Below are positions 27,486 to 43,113 of a DNA stretch of 47,154 nt, piece by piece. This DNA is from Deltaproteobacteria bacterium (GTDB lineage: Bacteria; Myxococcota_A; UBA796; GCA-2862545): contig JAFGVK010000029.1 in assembly GCA_016938035.1 (NCBI GenBank), forward strand, positions 1 to 47,154, in the 5' to 3' direction. A program made the translations under genes and the position numbers. The stretch's first letter is position 1. Every line of letters starts with the position of its first letter. The notes under the pieces are model-generated. The model saw only the letters and a program-made list of their open reading frames with translations, was not told the DNA's origin and did no database searches.

Positions 27486-27908
27486 ATGCGCCTGTCCCTC
27501 GCTCTGTTCTTCGCGCTGAGCGCCTGCGATCAGCAGGTCAGCACCGACACCAGCCCGCAGGAGCTGGAGGGGCTGGTCGTGACCGTTCGCGCCGGGGAGG
27601 GGCAGGCTCAGGTGGGGCTCGGCGGGCTGGCGCTGGCGCCCCTGGGAGAGGAGCAGGCGGTGCCCCTGATCCGCGTGCTGGAGGCCAGCCAGCTCGGCCT
27701 GAGCTGGGAGTCCATGCGCTATAACTTCGTCGCCACCGATGGCTTCTCGGCCGAGGCCCACGGCTGCGATCCGGTCGGGTACGCCGAGATCGAGCGCGGA
27801 TACCTCTACCCCGCCACCGCTAACCTGGTGTGGGAGGACGGCGCCGCGGTCTTCGGCTGCCACTTCGTGAACGGCGTGGCGACGATCGAGGTCCGCGCCC
27901 TGCGATGA
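27486..27908 (+). CDS. Lipoprotein paired with TonB-dependent receptor
   Basis: The product has 140 residues. Seen: MRLSLALFFALSAC, signal peptide with lipobox LSAC; a small beta-rich mature part (GLVVTVRAG, VPLIRVLEA, MRYNFVATDGFSAEA, AVFGCHFVNGVATIEV) with two Cys (HGCDP and FGCHF) that could bond. The VPLIRVLEA...FVATDGFS pattern recalls small pterin-binding or Ig-like domains, but weakly. ATG 27486 has GGAGGAG upstream. Its stop overlaps the receptor start as ATGA, so the two proteins are almost certainly made together. A surface- or periplasm-anchored substrate-binding partner of the receptor is the natural inference. Confidence 0.75.
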   Translation: MRLSLALFFALSACDQQVSTDTSPQELEGLVVTVRAGEGQAQVGLGGLALAPLGEEQAVPLIRVLEASQLGLSWESMRYNFVATDGFSAEAHGCDPVGYAEIERGYLYPATANLVWEDGAAVFGCHFVNGVATIEVRALR

Positions 27909-29761
27909 TGGTCTGGATGTGGGGGCTGGCGGTGGGGGCGCTGGCTGAGGACGCTCCGGACGAGGTGATCGTGGTGAGCGCCGAGGGGGGCGGCGCGCCT
28001 CAGGTGGACGCGGGGGATGTGGACCGCAGGGGGGACCGCTCGGTGGCGGACGCCCTGGCGTGGGAGGTGGGGATCACCGGCGCGACCGGGCCGCGCGGGG
28101 AGCGCATCCTCAGCCTGCGCGGCTTCGATCAGCGGCAGCTGGCGGTGTCGGTGGACGGGGTGCCCGCGGCGGTGCCCTTCGATGGGCAGCTCGATCTCTC
28201 CAGACTGGCGGCGGGGCAGGTGGCCTCGATCGAGGTGATGAGCGGGGCCGGGGCGGGCCTGCTGGGTGCCGGCGGCCTGGGGGGGGCGGTGCAGATCCGC
28301 AGCAGGCCCCCGCCCGAGCAGGCGGAGTCGGCGGTGCTGGCTCGGTGCGCGGCCCACGGGGCGGCGGAGCTCTCGGGCTGGGGTGGCGGCCCGGTGGGGG
28401 CGGCGAAGGTGGCGGTTGGGGTGGACCTGCGGGGCTCGCCCGGGAGCCCGCTGCCCCGCGGCTTTGTGCCCGGGCCTCGCGAGGACGGGGGGCTCAGGGA
28501 CGCCTCCTCCCTACGCCACCAGGGGCTCAGCCTCGCCGCGGATCTGGGGCCGGTGGAGGGGCGCCTCTCGGTCGCACAGGGTGAGGTGGAGGTGCCCACC
28601 GGGCTCACCGACGCCCGGCCGAGGTACTGGCGCTTCACCTCGCTGGAGCGGGTCGCTGCCTCCGTCACCCACCGGGCGGGGAGGCGGGGGGCCACCGAGG
28701 TGGTGGATACGGTCTATCTGAGCGCTGACACCAGCGTCCTCGACAGCTTCGACGACGCCTCGCGTCAGACCCAACGGGGGCCGGACGGGTGGCGCTCGGT
28801 GTTCCGCGACCAGCGGGTGGGGGGGGCGCTGAGGGTGCGCAGATCCCTGGGCGGAGGCGCCTCAGCGGGGGCCTGGAGCCTGGTCGATCACCAGCGCCAC
28901 CGGGAGGATGAGGGGGGCGACCGCCTGGTCACCACCCTGTGGTCTGGCGGCGCGCTGGCCGAGGCGGCGGTGTGGGGCGGGGCGCGCGCCTTTCTGGGGG
29001 TGGAGGTGGACGCGGAGCTCCCCGCAGGCTCGCTGAGCCCGCTCCCGCCAGTCTTGGGGCCGTCACTGGCCCTGTCCCGGCGCTGGGGGCCTGGGGGGGT
29101 GTCGCTGGGGATCGCGCGCAGGGCCCGCCACCCCGCGCTCAAGGAGCGCTACTCGGACGGGCTGGGGTTGCGCCTGCCCAACCTGTCCCTGGGGCCGGAG
29201 CGGGCCTGGCACCTGGGGGCTGACGCAGACTGGCGGATCGGCGACGCGGCGGTGCTGCGGGCCTCTGTCTACGGCTCGGAGGTCGCGGACCTCATCGAGG
29301 CGGTGCCCCTTGGGGAGGGCGTGGAGCAGCTTCAGAACCTGGGCCGCGCCGAGCTGATCGGTGGGGAGCTGAGCGCGTTGTACCTCCCCACGCCGGGGCT
29401 GGAGCTGCGCGGGTCCGCGGGGGCGCTCCGCACCTGGCAGCGCTCTGGGGTGTGGGCCAGCTACCCGCTCTCGCTCCGCCCGGCCTGGCAGGCGGTGGCA
29501 GAGGTCAGCGCGGCGCCCTGGCGGCAGCTCACCCTGTGGGGCGCGGTCCGTGCCCTCGGCCCGCAGCGCTACCTGGATCGCGACACGCTGGTGTGGGGCA
29601 CCTTGGGGAGCAGCGCAGTCTTTGAAGCCTCCGCCGCGGTGCGGCAGCGGGGGGGGTGGACCTGGCGCCTGAGGGCCTCCAACCTGCTGGACAGCCAGTC
29701 TGTGACCCTGCCCGGCTACCCAGAGCCCGGCAGGGAGATCTGGCTGGAGCTGGCACGGTAG
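27905..29761 (+). CDS. TonB-dependent outer-membrane receptor
   Basis: This is an energy-coupled outer-membrane transporter for a scarce ligand such as a metal chelate or cobalamin-like molecule; the ligand is unknown. Seen: 618 residues; signal peptide; TonB-box-like DEVIVVSA at 19-26; plug domain (about 28-135) with RILSLRGFD, LAVSVDGVPAAV, VASIEVMSGAGAGLLGAGGLGGAV; then a beta-barrel of alternating residues ending with a strand PGREIWLELAR rather than the usual terminal Phe. It is shorter than typical siderophore receptors and nearer to small BtuB-like ones. ATG 27905 overlaps the lipoprotein stop. No TonB/ExbBD or ABC transporter is in the window. Confidence 0.88.
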   Translation: MMVWMWGLAVGALAEDAPDEVIVVSAEGGGAPQVDAGDVDRRGDRSVADALAWEVGITGATGPRGERILSLRGFDQRQLAVSVDGVPAAVPFDGQLDLSRLAAGQVASIEVMSGAGAGLLGAGGLGGAVQIRSRPPPEQAESAVLARCAAHGAAELSGWGGGPVGAAKVAVGVDLRGSPGSPLPRGFVPGPREDGGLRDASSLRHQGLSLAADLGPVEGRLSVAQGEVEVPTGLTDARPRYWRFTSLERVAASVTHRAGRRGATEVVDTVYLSADTSVLDSFDDASRQTQRGPDGWRSVFRDQRVGGALRVRRSLGGGASAGAWSLVDHQRHREDEGGDRLVTTLWSGGALAEAAVWGGARAFLGVEVDAELPAGSLSPLPPVLGPSLALSRRWGPGGVSLGIARRARHPALKERYSDGLGLRLPNLSLGPERAWHLGADADWRIGDAAVLRASVYGSEVADLIEAVPLGEGVEQLQNLGRAELIGGELSALYLPTPGLELRGSAGALRTWQRSGVWASYPLSLRPAWQAVAEVSAAPWRQLTLWGAVRALGPQRYLDRDTLVWGTLGSSAVFEASAAVRQRGGWTWRLRASNLLDSQSVTLPGYPEPGREIWLELAR

Positions 29762-29865
29762 GGGGCCGCTCCAGGGGCTGGGGGAGGAAATCTGGACCGG
29801 GCAGTGGCGGTAGGCGCTTGCGTGTGGGGGTGGCGGGGGCGAAATAGGGAGCGGGAGGTGCTGCT

Positions 29866-32640
<2,775 letters not shown>

Positions 32641-32697
32641 GGCGGATCGGGAATAGAGGGGGAGGCTCCCCCCCCCTGTCCCGCCCCATGCGATGAG

Positions 32698-33234
32698 ATG
32701 CCCATGCGCGACCTGATGGAGAACAAGCGATTTCGACTGATTTTTGAGCGCATGGACCAGGTGCCTGCGCCCGTCGCGCGCCACGCGGTGCCAGACGCCC
32801 GCTCCCACTGCCTCGCGGTGGGGCAGCGGGCCGCGGCGCTCGCGGCGGCGAACCGGCTCGACCCAGCGCTCAGCACACTGCTGGTGAACGTCGGGCTGGC
32901 CCATGACGTGGGGAAGATCACCGGCATGGCCCACCCAGAGCAGTCGCTGGAGGTGCTGGAGGACTGCGGGGTAGAGGACCCGCTCTTCCTCTCGCTCATC
33001 CGCCACTACGACACCGCCGAGCGCTGGCACGCCTCCGCCATGCGCGCTGAGCCCCCGCTGCCCGCGTCCTGGCGCCGCCTGAAGCGGGTCACCGACGTCC
33101 GCCTCCTGGTGCTGTTCGCGGTGGCGAACTGCGCCGACGCTCCGGCGGGCTGGCGCCGCTGCGAGGAGGTGGTGTGGTTCGTCGATGCGGCCCGCGCGCA
33201 GGGCCTCATCGACGGGCTGGTGCTGGACGCCTGA
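32698..33234 (+). CDS. HD-domain phosphohydrolase-like protein
   Basis: This is a metal-dependent HD-superfamily protein of 178 residues, cytoplasmic. Seen: His37 (RSHCLAVGQ), the His69-Asp70 pair (VGLAHDVGK) with Lys73, His103 (RHYDTAE) and Asp147 (ANCADAP), which together fit the H...HD...D metal site. Such small single-domain proteins hydrolyse nucleotides or other phosphates; the substrate is unknown. ATG 32698 is used, but ATG 32704 is equally possible because the ribosome-binding site is weak. It follows topB by 57 bases and converges with the second MopE-like gene across a shared hairpin. Confidence 0.8.
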   Translation: MPMRDLMENKRFRLIFERMDQVPAPVARHAVPDARSHCLAVGQRAAALAAANRLDPALSTLLVNVGLAHDVGKITGMAHPEQSLEVLEDCGVEDPLFLSLIRHYDTAERWHASAMRAEPPLPASWRRLKRVTDVRLLVLFAVANCADAPAGWRRCEEVVWFVDAARAQGLIDGLVLDA

Positions 33235-33240
33235 TCCTCG

Positions 33241-33269
33241 CTGAGAGGCCGGTGTGGCCGGCCTCTCAG
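33241..33269. terminator. Bidirectional terminator between convergent genes
   Basis: CTGAGAGGCC (33241-33250) and GGCCTCTCAG (33260-33269) form a perfect 10-bp stem with a 9-base loop. It sits between the HD gene stop and the second MopE-like gene stop, so it probably serves both strands. Confidence 0.8.
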
Positions 33270-33280
33270 CGCCCCGCCGA

Positions 33281-36382
<3,102 letters not shown>

Positions 36383-36406
36383 GAGAGCTCCCATGCGAAG
36401 GAGCAG

Positions 36407-36435
36407 AGCCTAGCAGAACCTCACCAGGGCGTCAA
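36407..36435 (-). promoter_or_regulatory. Sigma-70-like promoter for the MopE-like lipoprotein
   Basis: Read on the reverse strand, TTGACG (36435-36430), a 17-base spacer and TAGGCT (36412-36407) lie about 25 bases before the ATG at 36382. This is the best -35/-10 match in the window and predicts a short leader. Confidence 0.65.
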
Positions 36436-36532
36436 TGAGAGAGTAGGATGTAACTGGTTTGGAGCCCCTCTCGGCCGGTTCGTGCGCTAGCCAGCGCTGG
36501 CCTGCCCGCAGCGCGCTGGAGGGCACCGCGCC

Positions 36533-37402
36533 TCAGGGCGCGGCGGGCTCCGCGGCCTGTTCCTCCGCTGCCATCGCCGCCCCAGCCTTCATCTGCTCCA
36601 TGATCTCCTGCGCCATGGCCCACTCCTGCGCGTCGGGGGCCACCTGCTGGATGCGCCGGAAGAGCATCTCCGCGTCCTCGCGCTGCCCCAGCTCGGCCCG
36701 GACCAGCCCGGCCCAGAACAGGGCGTGGGGGTGGTCAGGGAAGCGCGAGAGCACCTCGTCGAGCCCTTCCTTGGCCTGCTCGTTCATGCCCACCGTGATG
36801 CGCAGCGCCTGCCGGTGGGTGAGGGCGACGGGGTCGTCCGGTGCGACCTGGCGCGCCTTCTCGTTGGCCCGCATCGCCACCGCGAGGTTGCCCTCCCCCA
36901 TCGCCTGCCAGGTCATCGCGTTCAGGGTGACCAGATCCTCGGGGAGGGCCATCCCACTCCCCTCTCCGTGGGGCATGCCTCCCGCCATTTGCCTGGGTGG
37001 GGGCTCCTCGACCCGGCCATCTGTCTCCGAGGGCCACGAGACGACGGCCCACACCGAGAAGATCGCGACCACCAGGCCGAAGGCGATCGGCGGCACCAGG
37101 GGGTTGGAGGGGCGCACCGCGCTCGCGCCGGCGAGGGCGTCCAGCTCCTTCAGCACCTCCGAGGCCTCGGTGATCAGCAGCTCGCGCTCGGTCTGCCACG
37201 CGGCGTCGCCGAGGCGCACCCTGTCCGAGTCCACGTCGCGGATCTGCTCCAGCAGCGCCGCCTTGCGCCCAGAGAGCACGGCGGCCTTGCCCGTGGCCCC
37301 CTGCGCCTCGTCCTTGGCGAGGAGGCCCACCGCCATCCCTCCGCCCACGATCAGGCCTAGCGCCACCGAGACAATCGCGGGGATCATCGATGAAAAATCC
37401 AT
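36533..37402 (-). CDS. CcmI/CycH-like TPR protein of cytochrome c maturation
   Basis: CcmI-type proteins hold apocytochrome c C-termini and present them to CcmF/CcmH. Seen: 289 residues; membrane segment near the N-terminus (about 6-28, IVSVALGLIVGGGMAVGLL); a charged coiled-coil-like loop; a second membrane segment (about 105-125); a linker rich in Pro, Gly and Met; and then TPR helices (NEKARQVAPDDPVALTHRQAL, EVLSRFPDHPHALFWAGL). This order matches CcmI/CycH. ATG 37402 is one base after the ccmH stop. It is last in the ccm operon; 150 bases and a promoter separate it from the MopE-like gene. I leave the symbol empty because similarity is by architecture only. Confidence 0.82.
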   Translation of the reverse strand: MDFSSMIPAIVSVALGLIVGGGMAVGLLAKDEAQGATGKAAVLSGRKAALLEQIRDVDSDRVRLGDAAWQTERELLITEASEVLKELDALAGASAVRPSNPLVPPIAFGLVVAIFSVWAVVSWPSETDGRVEEPPPRQMAGGMPHGEGSGMALPEDLVTLNAMTWQAMGEGNLAVAMRANEKARQVAPDDPVALTHRQALRITVGMNEQAKEGLDEVLSRFPDHPHALFWAGLVRAELGQREDAEMLFRRIQQVAPDAQEWAMAQEIMEQMKAGAAMAAEEQAAEPAAP

Positions 37403-37403
37403 C

Positions 37404-37892
37404 TCAGCCCTCCAGCTCGTCGAGGACGCGCTTGCGGTAGGGATCGTCCGACGTCGCTGCGGAGACCTCGGCCGGCGCCGCCTTGCCCCTCGCGGCCCAG
37501 GCCATGCCGCCGATCGCGCCGCCGCCCAGCAGCAGGGCGAGGCCGGGCGCAAGCCAGACCATCAGGTGGTGCCCCGAGGTGGGGGGCGCGAGCAGCACCC
37601 ACTCGCCGTAGCGGTCGATGAAGTAGTCGGTGATCTGCGCGTCGGTGTAGCCGGCCCGGACCAGCTCCTCTGCGCGCACCCGGATCGCCACCGCAGACTC
37701 GGCCTGTGAGTCCGCCGACGACAGCCCCTGGCACACCGGGCAGCGCAGGCCCTTGGCGAGGGCGATGGAGCGGGTCTGGATCGCGGCCTCGTCGGTGGGG
37801 GGCGGGTTGGCGGGCTCTACCGTCATCCCGGTGAGGGGGGCCGCGCCCGCGGCGCCGGCCCAGAGCGTGAGGGCGAGGAGGAGGGTCCTCAT
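37404..37892 (-). CDS. ccmH: Cytochrome c maturation thiol reductase CcmH
   Basis: CcmH is a membrane-anchored periplasmic protein that reduces apocytochrome CxxCH thiols before haem attachment. Seen: 162 residues; cleavable signal peptide (about 1-18); redox motif LRCPVCQ with Cys51 and Cys54; the DYFIDRYGEWVLLAPP segment typical of CcmH; and a C-terminal membrane helix (about 108-132). ATG 37892 overlaps the ccmG stop as ATGA. It is the short form, lacking the fused TPR part, which is supplied by the next gene. Confidence 0.94.
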   Translation of the reverse strand: MRTLLLALTLWAGAAGAAPLTGMTVEPANPPPTDEAAIQTRSIALAKGLRCPVCQGLSSADSQAESAVAIRVRAEELVRAGYTDAQITDYFIDRYGEWVLLAPPTSGHHLMVWLAPGLALLLGGGAIGGMAWAARGKAAPAEVSAATSDDPYRKRVLDELEG

Positions 37893-38409
37893 GGGGTGTT
37901 CTCCAGGAAGGCTTCGAGGTCCTTGGCGGGCAGCAGGCCGGCGAACTTCTGCGTCACCACCCCCTCCTCATTGATGAAGTAGGTCTCTGGGACGCCGCCC
38001 ACCCCGTAGTCGACGATGATCCTGCCGGTTGGGTCGTACAGGTTGGGGTAGGCCTCGCCCCCCTTGCGGCGGAGGAAGGCCTTGGCGGGCTCCGGCTCGT
38101 CGCCGTAGAGCACCCCCAGGAACACCACCCCGTCTGGCCCCTGCTGTGCGGCGTAGTAGTCGAGCATCGGCTGCTCGATCTTGCACGGCTGGCACCAGGT
38201 GGACCAGAAGTTGAGCAGCACCTTGCGGCCCTTGAGCTCGGACAGGGTGTAGGTCTCGCCCTGGAGGGACTGGAGCGAGAAGCCGGGGGCAGGCTTCCCG
38301 TCGAGCATCGAGGGCAGGGCGTGCGGATCGTGGCCAAACCCCGCCGCGAGCACCGCGATCAGCGCCGCGATGAGGACCAGGCCGGGGATCAGGATCAGGA
38401 GCTTGCGCC

Positions 38410-38413
<4 letters not shown>
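37889..38413 (-). CDS. ccmG: Thiol:disulfide interchange protein CcmG/DsbE
   Basis: This periplasmic, membrane-tethered thioredoxin-like protein passes electrons from CcdA/DsbD to CcmH or apocytochrome. Seen: 174 residues; N-terminal anchor (about 4-25); thioredoxin fold with FWSTWCQPC, Cys74 and Cys77; the GVPETYF cis-Pro loop, with the Gly-Val-Pro-Glu-Thr pattern of CcmG. ATG 38413 overlaps the ccmF stop as ATGA. No ccdA or dsbD lies in the window, so its electron donor is encoded elsewhere. Confidence 0.95.
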
Positions 38414-40358
<1,945 letters not shown>

Positions 40359-40362
<4 letters not shown>

Positions 40363-40808
40363 AGGCCCTCCACCGACTTGAAGGGATCGTCCATGTGTCC
40401 ATCTTCCTGGTCAGGAGCGCGATATTCGTTGTTGTGGCTCACCAGCAGCCTGGTGGCCTGAAAGACCCCCGCGCGATCAATTGTCCCCTCCACCACCGTC
40501 CCGATGCCCTCGCGGAACATCTCGGGGGGCACGCCCCTGTTGTGGACCGTGACGGTGTTCTCGTTGTCGGTGACCTGGAAGGTGAGGGACTTTCCGCCCT
40601 CGTCCCACACCACGCTGCCGGGGACGACCATCCCGCCCAGGCGGATGCTCGCCCCCTGCGCCTTGGTGCCGGCGTCGATCAGCTCGGTGGGAGACCAGTA
40701 GTAGACGAGGTTGTCGCCCAGGCTCCCGAACATCAGGAAGCCGAGCGCGGCAGCTCCCACCATCAGCGACAGGAGCAGGGCCCCGCGCCGCTTCTGCTCG
40801 GGGCTCAT
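40359..40808 (-). CDS. ccmE: Cytochrome c maturation haem chaperone CcmE
   Basis: CcmE binds haem covalently in the periplasm and carries it to CcmF. Seen: 149 residues; N-terminal membrane anchor (about 9-30); OB-fold beta strands (IRLGGMVVPGSV, VWDEGGKSLTFQVTD, GVPPEMFREG); and the haem-binding His125 with Tyr129 in SHNNEY, the HxxxY form. The C-terminal tail is short and acidic. ATG 40808 overlaps the ccmD stop; an upstream in-frame ATG inside ccmD is not used. Confidence 0.95.
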
Positions 40809-40921
40809 GCCACCCTCCGGGACCGGAGGTACAGGCTCAGCCCGTAGAGGATCCACACCGTCCAGGAGAGCGCATAGGCGGCTGCGGCCCAGGTCCAGCC
40901 GTTCTCGATGACGCCGTTCAT
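40805..40921 (-). CDS. ccmD: Cytochrome c maturation small membrane protein CcmD
   Basis: CcmD helps release haem-loaded CcmE from the CcmABC complex. Seen: 38 residues, one membrane helix (AAAAYALSWTVWILYGLSLY) followed by a basic RSRRVA end, which is the usual CcmD pattern. ATG 40921 overlaps the ccmC stop as ATGA, and its own stop overlaps the ccmE start the same way. A GGAGA site lies six bases upstream. Position between ccmC and ccmE supports the call more than sequence does. Confidence 0.88.
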   Translation of the reverse strand: MNGVIENGWTWAAAAYALSWTVWILYGLSLYLRSRRVA

Positions 40922-41634
40922 CCGAGGTTCTCCTTCTGATTGGAGGGGTCGGGCAGGGAGAGGGGGGCGGGGGTCTCTGGCAGGTCGGGAGCGCGCTCCT
41001 CCTCCAGGTGACGGGCCCAGGCGATGCGCTGGCGTGCCTTGATGAAGGCCAGGCCCAGCAGGGTGGTGCCGGCCAGCGAGACGAGGAGGGGGAAGCGCAT
41101 CACCGCGTCGACGTTGTCGCGCCCGGAGAAGCCCTGGTGGGTCGTCTCCCACCACTCCACCGAGAAGTAGACCACCGGCACGTCCACAAAGGCGATGATG
41201 GTCGCCACCGCGGAGAAGGCCATCCGCCGGGAGGGTGAGTGGACCGCCCCCCGCAGCAGCAGCACCCCGATGAAGGCCACCACCATGATCGCGGAAGTGG
41301 TGAGGCGGGGGTCCCAGGTCCACCAGGTGTTCCACGTCGGCTTGGCCCAGATCGAGCCCTGCGCCAGCAGCATGGCCGAGAACACCACGCCAACCTCGAT
41401 GCTGGCCTCCATGTAGGAGTCCCAGATCGCCTTGCCGTTCCACAGGGCGCCCACCGCCATCGCGAAGGCCGCGGTGAGGGCGAGCATCCCAACCCACGCG
41501 GTGGGGACGTGGACATAGAGGATGCGCCCGGTGTCGCCCATGTACGCCTCGGGGGGGGCGTAGAACAGGCCGATGCCGTGGCCAACCAGCATGACCAGCA
41601 CTCCGAGGGCGCCGAGGAGCAGTGTCTTGTTCAT
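40918..41634 (-). CDS. ccmC: Haem export/handling protein CcmC
   Basis: CcmC presents haem to CcmE at the periplasmic face. Seen: 238 residues; six hydrophobic segments; the WWD motif as WNTWWTWDPRLT (about 99-110); VHVPTAWVG with a conserved His before it; and a conserved His near SVEWWETTHQG. ATG 41634 overlaps the ccmB stop as ATGA. A Pro-rich cytoplasmic tail follows the last helix. Confidence 0.96.
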   Translation of the reverse strand: MNKTLLLGALGVLVMLVGHGIGLFYAPPEAYMGDTGRILYVHVPTAWVGMLALTAAFAMAVGALWNGKAIWDSYMEASIEVGVVFSAMLLAQGSIWAKPTWNTWWTWDPRLTTSAIMVVAFIGVLLLRGAVHSPSRRMAFSAVATIIAFVDVPVVYFSVEWWETTHQGFSGRDNVDAVMRFPLLVSLAGTTLLGLAFIKARQRIAWARHLEEERAPDLPETPAPLSLPDPSNQKENLG

Positions 41635-42299
41635 TCGTCGAGCACCTTGCCGAGCAGGATTCCGCCCAGGCTCCAGTAGAGGAGGTCGAAGATCAGCAGC
41701 AGGCTCAGCCAGGAGACGAGCTGCCCCATGGGGTCGCCGGTGAGGGCGAGCTGGGTCCCCTTCACAGAGGCGACCACTGGGGGGATGACCAGAGGGAAGA
41801 GCAGCACCGGGAGCATCACCTGCTTGGAGGCGAGCCGGGCGGTGAGGGCGGCGTAGAGGGTGCCAGGCCCCACCAGGCCGGCGCTGCCCAGGGTGACCAC
41901 CGCCGCCAAGCGGAGCGGGCTGATCCCCCCCTGCAGGTCGAACAACACGGCGGTCAGCGGGAAGAGGGCCACCGCCAGGAACAGGAGCAGCACCAGGTTG
42001 GCGGTGGCCTTGGCGTAGTAGAGGGCCATAGGGCTCACCGGCACCAGCAGCAGGCCCTCCAGGGCGCCCGCCTCGGTCTCGTGCTGGAAGGACTGAGCCA
42101 GCAGCAGGGTGGACGCGGACAGCAGCGCCACCCACAGGTAGGCCGCGGCGTGCTCCCGCAGCACCGCTGAGTCGGCGCCGAGGGCGAACGAGAACAGGAG
42201 CAGCAGCGAGGTGCCGTAGGTGACCAGGCCCACCAGGCGCGAGCGGCCCCTCCACCCCACCAGCAGGTCCTTCTGCAGCAGCACGAAGAAGTGGGTCAT
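41631..42299 (-). CDS. ccmB: ABC transporter permease CcmB
   Basis: CcmB is the membrane subunit of the CcmAB ABC transporter, whose ATP hydrolysis frees holo-CcmE. Seen: 222 residues; six hydrophobic segments; an N-terminal cytoplasmic FFVLLQKDLLVGWR; and QSFQHETEAGALEGLLLVP, the family's E-x-G-T/A-L-E-G region. ATG 42299 overlaps the ccmA stop as ATGA. Confidence 0.95.
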   Translation of the reverse strand: MTHFFVLLQKDLLVGWRGRSRLVGLVTYGTSLLLLFSFALGADSAVLREHAAAYLWVALLSASTLLLAQSFQHETEAGALEGLLLVPVSPMALYYAKATANLVLLLFLAVALFPLTAVLFDLQGGISPLRLAAVVTLGSAGLVGPGTLYAALTARLASKQVMLPVLLFPLVIPPVVASVKGTQLALTGDPMGQLVSWLSLLLIFDLLYWSLGGILLGKVLDE

Positions 42300-42985
42300 C
42301 GCGCCTCCTCGTGCAGGGTCTGCCAGGCGAGGGGGGCGCGCGAGGCCTCCCCGGTCCAGCGCGGCTGACCCCTGTGGAGCAGCAGGGCGCGCTCGGTCAG
42401 GCGGGAGGCGCGCTCCACCAGGTGCGAGGCGAGGATGACGGTGGCGCCCCGCTCCGAGATCTCGCGGATCAGCCCGTCCACCAGCGCGAAGCCGCCGGGA
42501 TCAAGCTGCCCGTAGGGCTCGTCGATCATCACCAGCTGGGGCTCCTGCGCCAGCACCCGCGCGAAGGACAGGCGCTTGCGCATCCCCGCGGAGTAGGTGT
42601 GGACCGGCTCCGGGCGGTCCTCCAGCCCAACCCGCTCCAGCCAGGAGGCGGTCTGGTCGGGGATGCCCCGCAGCCGCGCCAGGATCCGTAGGTTGTCCCT
42701 CGCCGACAGGTCCTCGTACACGGACGGCTGGTGGCTCAGGAGGGCCAAGCGCGCCCTGGCGGACCAGGGGTCCCTGACTGGGTCGGCCCCGAACAGGCGC
42801 ACCGTGCCCAGGGTCGGCTGGGTGAGGGTCGCGAGGATGCGCAGGAAGGTTGTCTTTCCGCTGCCGTTCTGCCCCATGATGAGCAGGCGCTCCCCCGCGT
42901 AGAGGGTCAGGTCGACCCGGGCCAGGGCCCACCGCTTGCCGAAGCGACGAGAGAGCTGTTCGACCTGTACCACGGGCTCTGACAA
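42296..42985 (-). CDS. ccmA: ABC transporter ATP-binding protein CcmA
   Basis: CcmA is the ATPase of the CcmAB complex. Seen: 229 residues; Walker A GQNGSGKT; signature YSAGMRKRLS; Walker B LVMIDEPYGQLD; and switch His in ILASHLVE. The start is uncertain: TTG 42985 has GAGG five bases upstream and gives a sensible N-terminus (LSEPVVQVEQLSRRFG); a GTG a few codons inside is possible. It is the first gene of the nine-gene ccm operon and diverges from an outer-membrane protein gene across 128 bases that contain a CCGGCC/GGCCGG inverted repeat. Confidence 0.92.
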   Translation of the reverse strand: MSEPVVQVEQLSRRFGKRWALARVDLTLYAGERLLIMGQNGSGKTTFLRILATLTQPTLGTVRLFGADPVRDPWSARARLALLSHQPSVYEDLSARDNLRILARLRGIPDQTASWLERVGLEDRPEPVHTYSAGMRKRLSFARVLAQEPQLVMIDEPYGQLDPGGFALVDGLIREISERGATVILASHLVERASRLTERALLLHRGQPRWTGEASRAPLAWQTLHEEAR

Positions 42986-43113
42986 CAGGACCTCGGCTAG
43001 GCTGACACCACCAGTGTCGCCGTGACGGTAGCCGGCCAACCTAACGCTGCAAGGGCCGGGTGGCAGGTGGGGAGGCATACGCGATCTGACTTCAGCCGCT
43101 GGTAGGGGGGCCG

